The position numbers were made by a program, and so were the translations under genes. Source: Limnohabitans_A sp048020265 (lineage in GTDB: Bacteria; Pseudomonadota; Gammaproteobacteria; Burkholderiales; Burkholderiaceae_C). Taken from it: a DNA stretch of 64,000 nucleotides. Position 1 is the stretch's first letter. Each line of letters begins with the position of its first letter. The stretch is taken from contig NZ_CP171843.1 of the NCBI RefSeq assembly GCF_048020265.1, positions 744,001 through 808,000 of the forward strand. The letters are read 5' to 3'. Below, one piece after another: positions 24,636 through 32,731 of this stretch. The notes below the pieces were generated by a model that had not been told where the DNA came from, did no database searches, and saw only the letters and a program-made list of their open reading frames with translations.

Positions 24636-25931
24636 ATGAAGACAGCTGGCACTGAGGGTGACTTTGTACTGGACGCGCACTGCAAGGGCTACCCCCTGAT
24701 GGCCGAGCCCTGCGCCGTATCCGAACTGGGCCAGCGCGGCTGGCATTTGCTCGATGACGCGCTGGCGTATCCGGTGGCCGTGCTGCGCCGCCCGGCGCTC
24801 ACGCACAACCTGGCCTGGATGCAGAGCTTTGTGCAGCGCAAAGGTGTGGCCCTGGCCCCGCACGGCAAAACCACCATGTCGCCCGAGTTGTTTCGCCTGC
24901 AGCTGCAAGCTGGAGCCTGGGGCCTGACCTTTGCCAATGTGCACCAGCTGCGTGTGGGCCTGGCGGCGGGTGCGCAACGCGCCATCATCGCCAACCAGCT
25001 GGTGTCGGACGCCGACCTGGATGGGCTGGACTTGTTGTTGAACCAGCACCCCCAAGCGCGGGTCTGGTTTTTGGTCGATTCTTTGGCACAGCTGCAAGTA
25101 TTGGCCGAATGGAGCGCACGGCGGCGCAATGCCCGTTGTTGGGACGTGCTGCTGGAGCTGGGCATTGCGGGCTACCGCACTGGCTGCCGCACGCATGAGC
25201 AAGCCCTGGCTCTGGCGCAGGCTATCGCTGCCTCGCAGGTTGCGCGTTTGGGCGGCGTGGAGTGTTACGAAGGCGGGCTGGGGCAATGCAACAGTGCCCA
25301 CGACATCGAAGCCGTGAGCGCCCTGGTGCGCAGCGTGCAGGCTTTGGTGCAGCAACTCGATGCGCAGGGCCTGTGGGGCAGTGACGAGGTCTTGCTCTCG
25401 GCGGGGGGCTCGGCGGTGTTCGATCTGGTGATCCCCATGCTCAAGCTGCAGGTCAAGAGCCGTCCGGTGCAAGGCGTGTTGCGCTCGGGCTGTTATGTCA
25501 CGCATGACCACTGGAACTACGCCCGATACCTGAAGTTGGTGGAGGCGCGAGAGGGGTTGAGCGCATCGCTGCAGCCTGCGCTGGAGGTGTGGGCCAAGGT
25601 GCAGTCGGTGCCCGAGCCGGGGCTGGCGATTTTGAGTGCGGGGCGACGCGATCTGTCCTTTGACCAGTGCATGCCCATGCCGGTGCGCTGGGCAGCACGC
25701 GGGCAAAGCGGTGCCGATGCGATGCAGGCCACGCCCGAGTCGTGGAAGGTCAAGGCGCTCAGCGACCAGCATGCGCACATGGTGTTTGATGCCGAAGGGG
25801 TATGGCTGCAGGTCGGCGACCGCGTGGGCCTGGGTATTTCTCACCCCTGCACCACTTTCGACAAATGGCGCTGGATGGCGGTCATCGAAGACGATGGTCG
25901 CATCAGCGGTGCGATCAGCACGCATTTTTAA
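24636..25931 (+). CDS. D-serine deaminase-like PLP protein (DSD1/D-threonine aldolase family)
   Basis: A 431-aa fold-type III PLP enzyme. The start at 24636 follows GGAG at 24623-24626. The PLP-binding lysine is in LAPHGKTTMSPE near residue 82, and the alanine-racemase-like barrel follows. The C-terminal domain carries the metal-site residues of the DSD1 family in GISHPCTTFDKWR. Members deaminate D-serine or cleave D-3-hydroxy amino acids. It is divergent from the kdgK operon across about 100 bp, and its link to sugar acids is unclear. It ends at a strong terminator. Confidence 0.8.
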   Translation: MKTAGTEGDFVLDAHCKGYPLMAEPCAVSELGQRGWHLLDDALAYPVAVLRRPALTHNLAWMQSFVQRKGVALAPHGKTTMSPELFRLQLQAGAWGLTFANVHQLRVGLAAGAQRAIIANQLVSDADLDGLDLLLNQHPQARVWFLVDSLAQLQVLAEWSARRRNARCWDVLLELGIAGYRTGCRTHEQALALAQAIAASQVARLGGVECYEGGLGQCNSAHDIEAVSALVRSVQALVQQLDAQGLWGSDEVLLSAGGSAVFDLVIPMLKLQVKSRPVQGVLRSGCYVTHDHWNYARYLKLVEAREGLSASLQPALEVWAKVQSVPEPGLAILSAGRRDLSFDQCMPMPVRWAARGQSGADAMQATPESWKVKALSDQHAHMVFDAEGVWLQVGDRVGLGISHPCTTFDKWRWMAVIEDDGRISGAISTHF

Positions 25932-25953
25932 ATCTTCAACCCTGAATCAAACG

Positions 25954-25994
25954 AAAAAAGGCCGCCACGCAACATCCGCGTGGCGGCCTTTTTT
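25954..25994. terminator. Bidirectional rho-independent terminator
   Basis: A 17-bp arm at 25954-25970 pairs with 25978-25994 around a 7-base loop, flanked by A6 and T7. It separates the convergent PLP-enzyme and denD-like genes and can stop transcription in both directions. Confidence 0.95.
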
Positions 25995-25999
25995 GTCGA

Positions 26000-27004
26000 T
26001 CACTTCAAGCCGCTCAAAGCGTCGGCAGGATAACCCGGCCGTGATTTGCAGTCCTCGATGTACTGCTCAATGATGGCCTCGTAGCTGGCATCGGCTCTGA
26101 GGCCCAGGGCATGCGCACGCTCAAAGGTGCAGCCCTTGGCCCAGTTGTCCACGATGGCCGCGATGCGTTCGTCTTTGGCAAAGGTTACACGCGAACGCAC
26201 GGCGGGACCAGCGACCTTTTCAAGTGCGGCCAGCATGTCGCTGACCTTCACGTTCAGACCGGGCAGGTTCAGCGCCATGCGGCCACCAAAGGCTTCGCGG
26301 CTGGCCTCGAACACGGTGATCAAGCCATGCACGGTGTTGCCGGGCGAGGAAATGGGGTGCGACACGGTGGCGTCCACCGGGCAGGTGGTGGCGGTGCCCG
26401 CCAGCGGTTCGCGGATGATGCCGCTGAAGAAAGAGGAGGCCGCGCCATTGGGTTTGCCGGGGCGCACGGCCACCGTCATCAGGCGTGCGGCGCGGCCGTC
26501 GATGTAGCCCTTGCGGGTGTAGTCGGCCACCATGTACTCGATCATCAGCTTGTGTGTGCCATACGAGGTTTGTGGTGTGGGCAGGGTGGTGTCGGCCACC
26601 AGGGCAGGCATGGGGTTGGCTGAGTCGGGGCCAAACACCGCGACCGAGCTGGCGAAGACCAGGCGTGAGGCTTTACCGGACGCACGGATGCTGTCGAGCA
26701 ACAAGCGGCTGCTGTCCACGTTGGAGCGCAGGCCCAGGTCGAAGTCCAGCTCGCATTCGCCCGAGACTGCTGACGCCAAATGGAACACGCCGTCAAAGCC
26801 GCTTTTGAACAAATCGCCTTGCGCCAGCATGGGGCCTGCATGGCCCTGGACGCGTGGGTCAGCCAGCAGATCAGCGGGCGCAGGGAACAGGTCGGCAATG
26901 ACCAATTCGCTCACGCTTTGGCCATTGAGTTGGCCACGCTTCAAAATCTCGCGGGCCAGACGTGCGCCCAAAAATCCGGCGCCGCCGGTGATCAAAATAC
27001 GCAT
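26000..27004 (-). CDS. denD: D-erythronate dehydrogenase-like NAD-dependent epimerase/dehydratase
   Basis: A 334-aa extended SDR. It starts MRILITGGAGFLGARLARE, giving the NAD-binding GGAGFLG. The catalytic Tyr/Lys motif YGTHKLMIEYM lies near residue 155, after the SSVAVFG serine. Its length and the VRPGKPNGAASSFFSGIIREPL segment match the D-erythronate dehydrogenase (DenD) group, which oxidises D-erythronate to 2-oxo-tetronate. The usual partners of that pathway (OtnK-type kinase, OtnC, OtnI) are absent nearby. The substrate could therefore be another sugar acid in this cluster. It is 16 bp downstream of the dehydratase gene. Confidence 0.75.
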   Translation of the reverse strand: MRILITGGAGFLGARLAREILKRGQLNGQSVSELVIADLFPAPADLLADPRVQGHAGPMLAQGDLFKSGFDGVFHLASAVSGECELDFDLGLRSNVDSSRLLLDSIRASGKASRLVFASSVAVFGPDSANPMPALVADTTLPTPQTSYGTHKLMIEYMVADYTRKGYIDGRAARLMTVAVRPGKPNGAASSFFSGIIREPLAGTATTCPVDATVSHPISSPGNTVHGLITVFEASREAFGGRMALNLPGLNVKVSDMLAALEKVAGPAVRSRVTFAKDERIAAIVDNWAKGCTFERAHALGLRADASYEAIIEQYIEDCKSRPGYPADALSGLK

Positions 27005-27020
27005 GGTTTTTCCTTGGCAA

Positions 27021-28769
27021 TCAGTGGTTGTCTTTGGGCACGGCCGCGCCGCGCTGGCCGACCAGAAAGTCCATGTCCGCGCCTTCGTCGGCTTGCAGCA
27101 CATGGTCGATGTAGAGCTTCCAGTAACCCGAGTTCATGGCGGGTGCGGGCTTTTCCCACAGCGATAAGCGGCGGGCCAGTTCTTCGTCGCTGATGAGCAG
27201 TTGCAGTTTGCGCTCAGGCACGTTGAGTTCGATCATGTCGCCGTTTTGCACCACGGCCAGCGGGCCACCCGCAGCCGCTTCGGGCGTGGTGTGCAGCACC
27301 ACAGTGCCGTAGGCCGTACCGCTCATGCGGGCGTCCGAGATACGCACCATGTCGGTGATGCCTTTGCGCAGCACCTTGGGCGGCAGCGGCATATTGCCCA
27401 CTTCGGCCATGCCGGGGTAGCCTTTGGGGCCGCAGTTTTTCAGCACCAAAATGCAGTTTTCGTCCACGTCCAGGCTCTCGTCGTCGATGCGTTTGTGGAA
27501 ATCGTGGCTGTCTTCAAACACCACGGCGCGTCCGGTGTGCACCATCAGCGCGGGCGTGGCCGCACTGGGCTTGATGACCGCGCCGCGCGGCGCGAGGTTC
27601 CCGCGCAGGATGGCGATGCCCGCTTTTTCCTTGAAAGGCGCATCAAACTTCTTGATCACGCGCGGGTCGTAATTCACGGCGCTGGCGATATTCGCGCCCA
27701 CGGTCTTGCCGCTGACGGTGACGATGTCTTTGTGCAGCAAGTGCTCGATCTCTTTCATCACCACCGGCAGGCCGCCTGCGTAGCAGAAGTCTTCCATCAG
27801 ATGCTCGCCAGACGGCTGCAGATTCAAGAGGCAAGGCAGCTCGCTGCCCAGGCGCTCAAAATCGTCCACGGTGAGCTTGAGGCCCAGACGACCGGCAATC
27901 GCGATCAAGTGGATCACTGCGTTGGTCGAGCCGCCAATGGCGGCCAGCGTGCGGATGGCGTTTTCAAAGGCTTCTCGTGTCAGCACTTTGCTGATGGTCT
28001 GGTCGGTGTGCACCATCTCAACGATGCGGCGCCCCGCTTCGCGTGCCAGCACATTGCGCCGGCCGTCCACGGCGGGGTAGGCCGCGTTGCCAGGCAGGCC
28101 GATACCCAGGGCCTCTACCATGCTGGCCATGGTGCTGGCGGTGCCCATGGTCATGCAGTGGCCGTGGCTGCGGTGCATGCAGCTCTCCGCTTCAAAAAAG
28201 TCGGTCAGCTTGAGTGTGCCCGCACGCACCTGTTCGCTCATGCTCCACACGCCGGTGCCCGAGCCGAGTTCCTGGCCGCGCCATTTGCCATTCAGCATGG
28301 GGCCGCCCGAGACGCCAATCGTGGGCAGGCCCACGCTGGATGCGCCCATCAGCAAACTGGGGGTGGTCTTGTCGCAGCCCATGAGCAGCACCACGCCGTC
28401 GATCGGGTTGCCTCGGATGCTTTCTTCCACGTCCATGCTGGCCAGGTTGCGGTAGAGCATGGCGGTGGGGCGCAGCAGGGTCTCGCCCAGCGACATGACC
28501 GGAAATTCGAGCGGGAAGCCCCCCGCTTCATACACGCCGATCTTGACCTGCTCGGCCAGTGTGCGGAAGTGCGAGTTGCAGGGTGTGAGTTCACTGAAGG
28601 TGTTGCAGATGCCGATGACCGGTCGGCCATCGAACTGGTCGTGCGGTACGCCCTTGCCTTTGACCCAACTGCGGTAGGCAAAGCCATCGCGGTCTTGGCG
28701 GCCAAACCATTGTTGGCTGCGCAGTTCTTCGGGTTTTTTGCGGGGCGGCTGACCGGGTGGGGTGCTCAT
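27021..28769 (-). CDS. IlvD/Edd-family sugar-acid dehydratase (L-arabinonate dehydratase-like)
   Basis: A 582-aa Fe-S dehydratase, started at 28767-28769 (MSTPPGQPPRKK). It carries PCNSH near residue 64, LLMGCDKTTPS near 130 and HGHCMTMGTAS near 203, which supply the three cluster cysteines. The catalytic serine lies in DARMSGTAYG near 485. From memory it is very close to L-arabinonate/D-fuconate dehydratases along its whole length and less like IlvD, so pentonate or hexonate dehydration is expected. It is divergent from a GntR regulator and followed by the denD-like gene, with candidate operators upstream. Confidence 0.88.
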   Translation of the reverse strand: MSTPPGQPPRKKPEELRSQQWFGRQDRDGFAYRSWVKGKGVPHDQFDGRPVIGICNTFSELTPCNSHFRTLAEQVKIGVYEAGGFPLEFPVMSLGETLLRPTAMLYRNLASMDVEESIRGNPIDGVVLLMGCDKTTPSLLMGASSVGLPTIGVSGGPMLNGKWRGQELGSGTGVWSMSEQVRAGTLKLTDFFEAESCMHRSHGHCMTMGTASTMASMVEALGIGLPGNAAYPAVDGRRNVLAREAGRRIVEMVHTDQTISKVLTREAFENAIRTLAAIGGSTNAVIHLIAIAGRLGLKLTVDDFERLGSELPCLLNLQPSGEHLMEDFCYAGGLPVVMKEIEHLLHKDIVTVSGKTVGANIASAVNYDPRVIKKFDAPFKEKAGIAILRGNLAPRGAVIKPSAATPALMVHTGRAVVFEDSHDFHKRIDDESLDVDENCILVLKNCGPKGYPGMAEVGNMPLPPKVLRKGITDMVRISDARMSGTAYGTVVLHTTPEAAAGGPLAVVQNGDMIELNVPERKLQLLISDEELARRLSLWEKPAPAMNSGYWKLYIDHVLQADEGADMDFLVGQRGAAVPKDNH

Positions 28770-28807
28770 GGATGTCTTTCGAATGGGGAAGCAAAGGCTA
28801 AAAATCT

Positions 28808-28822
28808 TATCGTATGACGATA
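28808..28822. promoter_or_regulatory. Candidate GntR/FadR-type operator 1
   Basis: A perfect 15-bp dyad TATCGT-ATG-ACGATA lies 38 bp upstream of the dehydratase start. Its core TCGTATGACGA fits the TNGTNNNACNA pattern known for FadR-subfamily GntR regulators. The divergent GntR gene at 28960 is the obvious candidate to bind it. Confidence 0.65.
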
Positions 28823-28925
28823 GAAACACAAGAGGTCTTTGTAAAGCCAGAGACATGCGGGCAAACCCTAGACGCCCAGTGGACTGTTCCTAGGGTTAAC
28901 CAGGGTCTTGCTCATGTCTTCAATC

Positions 28926-28948
28926 ATCATATGATAGGTGTCTAGACA
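28926..28948. promoter_or_regulatory. Candidate GntR operator 2 / dyads before the GntR gene
   Basis: Two adjacent perfect palindromes, ATCATATGAT at 28926-28935 and TGTCTAGACA at 28939-28948, lie just before the GntR start at 28960. Either could be the site at which the regulator represses itself and the TRAP operon. Neither matches TNGTNNNACNA exactly, so this is weaker than the site at 28808. Confidence 0.4.
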
Positions 28949-28959
28949 GTTGCACCTTC

Positions 28960-29739
28960 ATGACGAATAATTTCCACAGAAATACCCTGGATTTGCTGGG
29001 GCAAGCTATTTTGGCTGGCCGCTACGCGGTGGGCGCGAGCTTGCCGCCTGAGCCAATTTTGTGCGAAGAATTGGGTGTGAGCCGCACCGTCGTGCGCGAA
29101 GCCATCAAGTCGCTGGTGGCCAAGGGTTTGCTGTCCACTGGCCCCAAGGTGGGCACCCGTGTCATGCCCGATGCGCACTGGAACTGGTTCGATCCCGATG
29201 TGGTGGCCTGGCAGGCCCGTTGCGGTTTGACACCCGAATTTTTGAAAGATCTGCAAGAGCTGCGCCGCGTGGTGGAACCTGCCGCCGTACGACTTGCTGC
29301 CGAGCGTGCCACGGCCGAAGACATTGCCTACATCGAGGCGGCTTATGCCGGCATGAAACAGGCGGTGGAAGAGGGGGGTGATTACGTCAGCCACGATTTG
29401 CGTTTTCACGAAGGCTTGCTGCAGGCCTCTCACAACCGCATGCTGGTGCAGATGAGCAAGGCACTCAATGCCTTGTTGCGCACCAGTTTTGAAATTTCGA
29501 CCCGAATCAAGGATGGGACCAAAACGTCCTTGCCGTTGCACCGTGCGGTACTCAATGCGGTGATTGCCCGCAACCCGGCCAAGGCTGAGCGGGCCATCAT
29601 GGTGCTCATCGAGGGCGCCAGCGAAGACATTGAGCAAGTGCTCTCCTCTCGGCGCAAGTTGCCTGTGGTTTCAGGTTTGGCCACACCCATCAAGTCGCGG
29701 CTTAAAACCAAAAAGCAAGCTGAAAAAACTGCGGCGTGA
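28960..29739 (+). CDS. GntR-family (FadR subfamily) regulator of the sugar-acid genes
   Basis: A 259-aa regulator with an N-terminal winged helix (LPPEPILCEELGVSRTVVREAIKSL at about 27-51) and an all-helical FCD ligand domain. The FCD domain contains the metal-site pattern DLRFHEGLLQASHN and a later His in PLHRAVLNA. FCD regulators sense small carboxylates such as sugar acids. It is divergent from the dehydratase-denD pair and overlaps the first TRAP gene by 4 bp (GTGA). It therefore probably controls both directions through the dyads at 28808 and 28926. The ligand is inferred to be a sugar acid. Confidence 0.9.
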   Translation: MTNNFHRNTLDLLGQAILAGRYAVGASLPPEPILCEELGVSRTVVREAIKSLVAKGLLSTGPKVGTRVMPDAHWNWFDPDVVAWQARCGLTPEFLKDLQELRRVVEPAAVRLAAERATAEDIAYIEAAYAGMKQAVEEGGDYVSHDLRFHEGLLQASHNRMLVQMSKALNALLRTSFEISTRIKDGTKTSLPLHRAVLNAVIARNPAKAERAIMVLIEGASEDIEQVLSSRRKLPVVSGLATPIKSRLKTKKQAEKTAA

Positions 29740-30305
29740 ACATCAAGACAGACATGCAAAAAATCATCGATTCATTTTTTAAGCTGTTGGAGTTTCTGGT
29801 CGTTGCCTGTCTGGTGGCCATGGTCATCATGGTGTTTGGCAACGTGGTGCTGCGCTACGGCTTCAACTCGGGTATTTCCATCTCGGACGAAATGTCGCGG
29901 TACTGTTTCATCTGGTTGACCTACCTGGGCGCCATGGTGGCCATGCGCGAAAAAGGTCATCTGGGTGTGGACACCTTGGTGCGCCGCTTGTCTCTGGGCG
30001 GCAAAAGGCTGTGCTTTTTCCTGAGCGAAGTCTTGATGCTCGGCTGTAACGTGCTGTTCTTCTGGGGCACCTGGAAGATGCATGATTTGCAAGTGACCAA
30101 CATTTCGGTGGTGGTGGGCATCTCCATGATCTGGATTTACGGTATTGGTTATGTCACGGCCAGCGTGATGGCGGCGATGAACCTCAACCAATTGGTCTTG
30201 TTGCTCACGGGGCGCTTGAAAGAAGAGGATTTGGTCATGGTGGTGGAGTCTGAGGACACGGTCACATTGGATGATCTGACACCTGAAGTTCGGGGACGCA
30301 CATGA
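29736..30305 (+). CDS. TRAP transporter small permease (DctQ type)
   Basis: A 189-aa protein with four membrane segments, the small membrane subunit of a TRAP carboxylate transporter. A GTG at 29736 overlaps the stop of the GntR gene; an ATG at 29754 (MQKIIDSFFK) is an equally possible start, since neither has a clear ribosome site. Typical features are FGNVVLRYGFNSGISISDEMSRY and FIWLTYLGAMVAMREKGHLGVD. It overlaps the large permease by ATGA. An acidic, non-conserved C-terminal tail follows the last helix. Confidence 0.9.
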   Translation: MNIKTDMQKIIDSFFKLLEFLVVACLVAMVIMVFGNVVLRYGFNSGISISDEMSRYCFIWLTYLGAMVAMREKGHLGVDTLVRRLSLGGKRLCFFLSEVLMLGCNVLFFWGTWKMHDLQVTNISVVVGISMIWIYGIGYVTASVMAAMNLNQLVLLLTGRLKEEDLVMVVESEDTVTLDDLTPEVRGRT

Positions 30306-31600
30306 CCATCGCTGTTTTTGTGTTCAGCTTGTTGGGGGCCATGGCCCTGGGCATGCCCATCGCTTACGCTTTGTTGGTGTGTGGTTTGAGCCTGATGGCC
30401 TACATGGCCAGTAACGGCATGATCAACGCCTTCGACAGCCAGATTCTGGCGCAGCGCTTTGTGGACGGTGCCGACAACTTTCCCTTGCTTGCGGTGCCGT
30501 TTTTTCTGTTGGCCGGCGAGTTCATGAATGCGGGTGGTTTGAGTCGCCGTATCGTGAACCTGGCCATGGCCTGGGTCGGACATTTCCGTGGCGGTCTGGG
30601 TTATGTGGCCGTGATGGCGGCGGTCATCATGGCCTCGTTGTCCGGTTCAGCCGTGGCCGATACCGCAGCGTTGGCTGCTTTGCTGATCCCCATGATGAAG
30701 CGGGCCGGCTATAACGTCGGCCGCTCGGCAGGCCTGATCGCCTCCGGCGGCATCATCGCGCCGGTGATCCCGCCCTCCATTGGTTTCATCATCTTTGGCG
30801 TGGCGGCCAATGTGTCCATCACCAAATTGTTTTTGGCCGGCATTGTCCCGGGCATTTTGATGGGCGTGGCCATTGGCCTGACTTGGTGGTGGGTGGCCAA
30901 GCGCGAGAACGTGCAGCCCGCACCCCGCATGAATCTGTCTGACAAACTCAAAGCCACGCGCGAAGGCATCTTGGCGCTGGGTTTGCCAGTCTTCATCATC
31001 GGCGGCATGAAGTTTGGCGTGTTCACCCCGACCGAGGCGGCCGTGGTCGCGGCGGTCTACAGCTTTGTGGTAGGTGCTTTTGTTTACCGCGAGTTGCAGT
31101 GGTCCAAGTTGTATGGCCTGACTTTGGCGGCAGGCAAAACCACGGCCGTGATCATGTTTTTGGTCGCTGCCGCCATGGTGAGCGCTTGGCTGATCACGGT
31201 GGCCAACATCCCGGCCGAAGTGGCTCGCATGATGGAGCCGCTGATGGGCAACAAGACCTTGTTGATGGTCGTTTTGATGTTGTTGGTGGTGGTCGTGGGC
31301 ACCGCGCTGGACTTCACGCCCACTGTACTGATTCTGACGCCGGTGCTGATGCCGCTGGTCATCAAGGCGGGCATTGACCCCGTGTATTTCGGCGTGCTGT
31401 TCATCATGAACAACGCGATTGGCCTGATCACTCCACCCGTAGGCACCGTGCTCAATGTGGTGTGTGGTGTGGCCAAAATCAATATGGACACGGCCTTCAA
31501 AGGTGTTTTGCCGTTCTTGTGGGCGCAATTGGCGGTACTGGCCTTGTTGATCGCCTTCCCTGCCATCGTCCTCGTGCCGATGAAATGGATGCTGAGTTGA
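30302..31600 (+). CDS. TRAP transporter large permease (DctM type)
   Basis: A 432-aa protein with about 12 hydrophobic segments that forms the sodium-driven transport channel of a TRAP system. Recognisable DctM stretches include FPLLAVPFFLLAGEFMNAGG, SGSAVADTAALAALLIPMM, IIAPVIPPSIGFIIFG and NNAIGLITPPVGTVLNV. It overlaps the small permease gene by 4 bp and is followed 36 bp later by its binding protein. The three genes make a complete transporter, probably for a sugar acid given the surrounding enzymes. Confidence 0.95.
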   Translation: MTIAVFVFSLLGAMALGMPIAYALLVCGLSLMAYMASNGMINAFDSQILAQRFVDGADNFPLLAVPFFLLAGEFMNAGGLSRRIVNLAMAWVGHFRGGLGYVAVMAAVIMASLSGSAVADTAALAALLIPMMKRAGYNVGRSAGLIASGGIIAPVIPPSIGFIIFGVAANVSITKLFLAGIVPGILMGVAIGLTWWWVAKRENVQPAPRMNLSDKLKATREGILALGLPVFIIGGMKFGVFTPTEAAVVAAVYSFVVGAFVYRELQWSKLYGLTLAAGKTTAVIMFLVAAAMVSAWLITVANIPAEVARMMEPLMGNKTLLMVVLMLLVVVVGTALDFTPTVLILTPVLMPLVIKAGIDPVYFGVLFIMNNAIGLITPPVGTVLNVVCGVAKINMDTAFKGVLPFLWAQLAVLALLIAFPAIVLVPMKWMLS

Positions 31601-31636
31601 TTTCTTAACCCCTGTGTTTTTATAAAGGAGACAATC

Positions 31637-32644
31637 ATGTTGAAACGCAGAAATCTGGTGACCCTGATCGCGGGCACATTCCTGGTGGCATCGAGCGCGA
31701 TGGCGCAGTTTGCCGATCGCAACATCAAGTTCACCAATGGCGTGAACGAAGACCATCCGGTGGGCGTGGGCGTCAAGAAGATGCAGGAAGTGCTGGCCGC
31801 CAAAACCGGCGGCAAGATGAAGATCACCGCTTTCTGGGGTGGTGCAGCCGGCGGTGATTTGCCTGCGACCCAAGCTTTGCGTGCCGGCACCCAAGAGATG
31901 GTGTGCACTTCCAGCTCGCCGCTGGTGGGCATCATCAAAGAGCTGGGGGTGTTTGACTTGCCCTTCCTGTTTGCCAACGAAAAAGAAGCCGATGCCGTGC
32001 TCGATGGTGCGGCGGGTAAGTACTTCAATGCCAAGCTCGAAGCCGTGGGTTTGGTGAACCTGGCTTATTGGGAAAACGGTTTCCGCAACCTCACCAACAG
32101 CAAGCGCCCTGTGACCAAGCTGGAGGACTTTGACGGTGTGAAAGTCCGCGTGATGCAGAACAACATCTTCTTGGATACCTTCAAGACCCTGGGCACCAAC
32201 GCCGTCCCCATGGCTTTTGGTGAGGTGTTCACCGCCCTGGAAACCAAGACCATCGATGGTCAGGAAAACCCCTTTGTGACCATTGAAACTTCGAAGTTCA
32301 ATGAAGTGCAAAAGTACCTGAGCGTGACGCGTCACGCCTACACGCCCTTCCTGGTGCTCTACAGCAAGAAACTGTGGGATCAACTCAACCCGCAAGAGCA
32401 AGCCGTTTTGCGCGAAGCTGCCATCGAAGGCCAAAAAGTGCAACGTGCAGCCAACCGTGCCTTGAACGAAAAATCCTTGGCCAGCCTGAAGACCAAAGGC
32501 ATGCAGGTCAACGAGGTCAGCGCCGCTGAGCAAAACCGTATCCGTGCCAAGGTCGCTGCGGTTTACGACAAGCACAAGGACTCGATCGGTGCCGACGCCA
32601 TCAAGGTGGTGCAAGACGAGCTGAAAAAAGCTCGCGGCGGTTGA
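31637..32644 (+). CDS. TRAP transporter substrate-binding protein (DctP type)
   Basis: A 335-aa periplasmic binding protein with a signal peptide (MLKRRNLVTLIAGTFLVASSAMAQ) and a good AAGGAG before the ATG. The DctP fold is shown by FTNGVNEDHPVGVGVKKM, GVFDLPFLFANEKEAD and DGVKVRVMQNNIF. The last carries the conserved arginine that holds the substrate carboxylate, and FTALETKTIDGQENP follows. It delivers its ligand to the DctQM permease. A hairpin after the gene may reduce read-through into the enolase-family gene. Confidence 0.95.
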   Translation: MLKRRNLVTLIAGTFLVASSAMAQFADRNIKFTNGVNEDHPVGVGVKKMQEVLAAKTGGKMKITAFWGGAAGGDLPATQALRAGTQEMVCTSSSPLVGIIKELGVFDLPFLFANEKEADAVLDGAAGKYFNAKLEAVGLVNLAYWENGFRNLTNSKRPVTKLEDFDGVKVRVMQNNIFLDTFKTLGTNAVPMAFGEVFTALETKTIDGQENPFVTIETSKFNEVQKYLSVTRHAYTPFLVLYSKKLWDQLNPQEQAVLREAAIEGQKVQRAANRALNEKSLASLKTKGMQVNEVSAAEQNRIRAKVAAVYDKHKDSIGADAIKVVQDELKKARGG

Positions 32645-32677
32645 TCCTTCGCGCTCAGCCTTTTTGCTGAACCCACA

Positions 32678-32710
32678 AGCTCCACAGCCGACCGCTGTGG
32701 GGCTTTTTTA
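32678..32710 (+). terminator. Intrinsic terminator inside the TRAP/dehydratase unit
   Basis: AGCTCCACAGC at 32678-32688 pairs with GCTGTGGGGCT at 32694-32704 (one wobble) around CGACC and is followed by a run of T. It lies between the binding-protein gene and the enolase-superfamily gene, so the latter may be expressed by partial read-through. Confidence 0.85.
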
Positions 32711-32731
32711 ACGACTGAAATCGGTGCTGCC

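Noticed and set aside
24537..25925. A 462-codon minus-strand frame opposite the D-serine deaminase-like gene
   Set aside because: Shadow frame rich in His, Gln and Arg without motifs; the plus-strand gene has the PLP lysine motif and a ribosome site.
27201..28817. A 538-codon plus-strand open frame opposite the IlvD/Edd-type dehydratase
   Set aside because: Composition is that of antisense of a GC-rich gene, and the minus strand encodes a clear full-length dehydratase.
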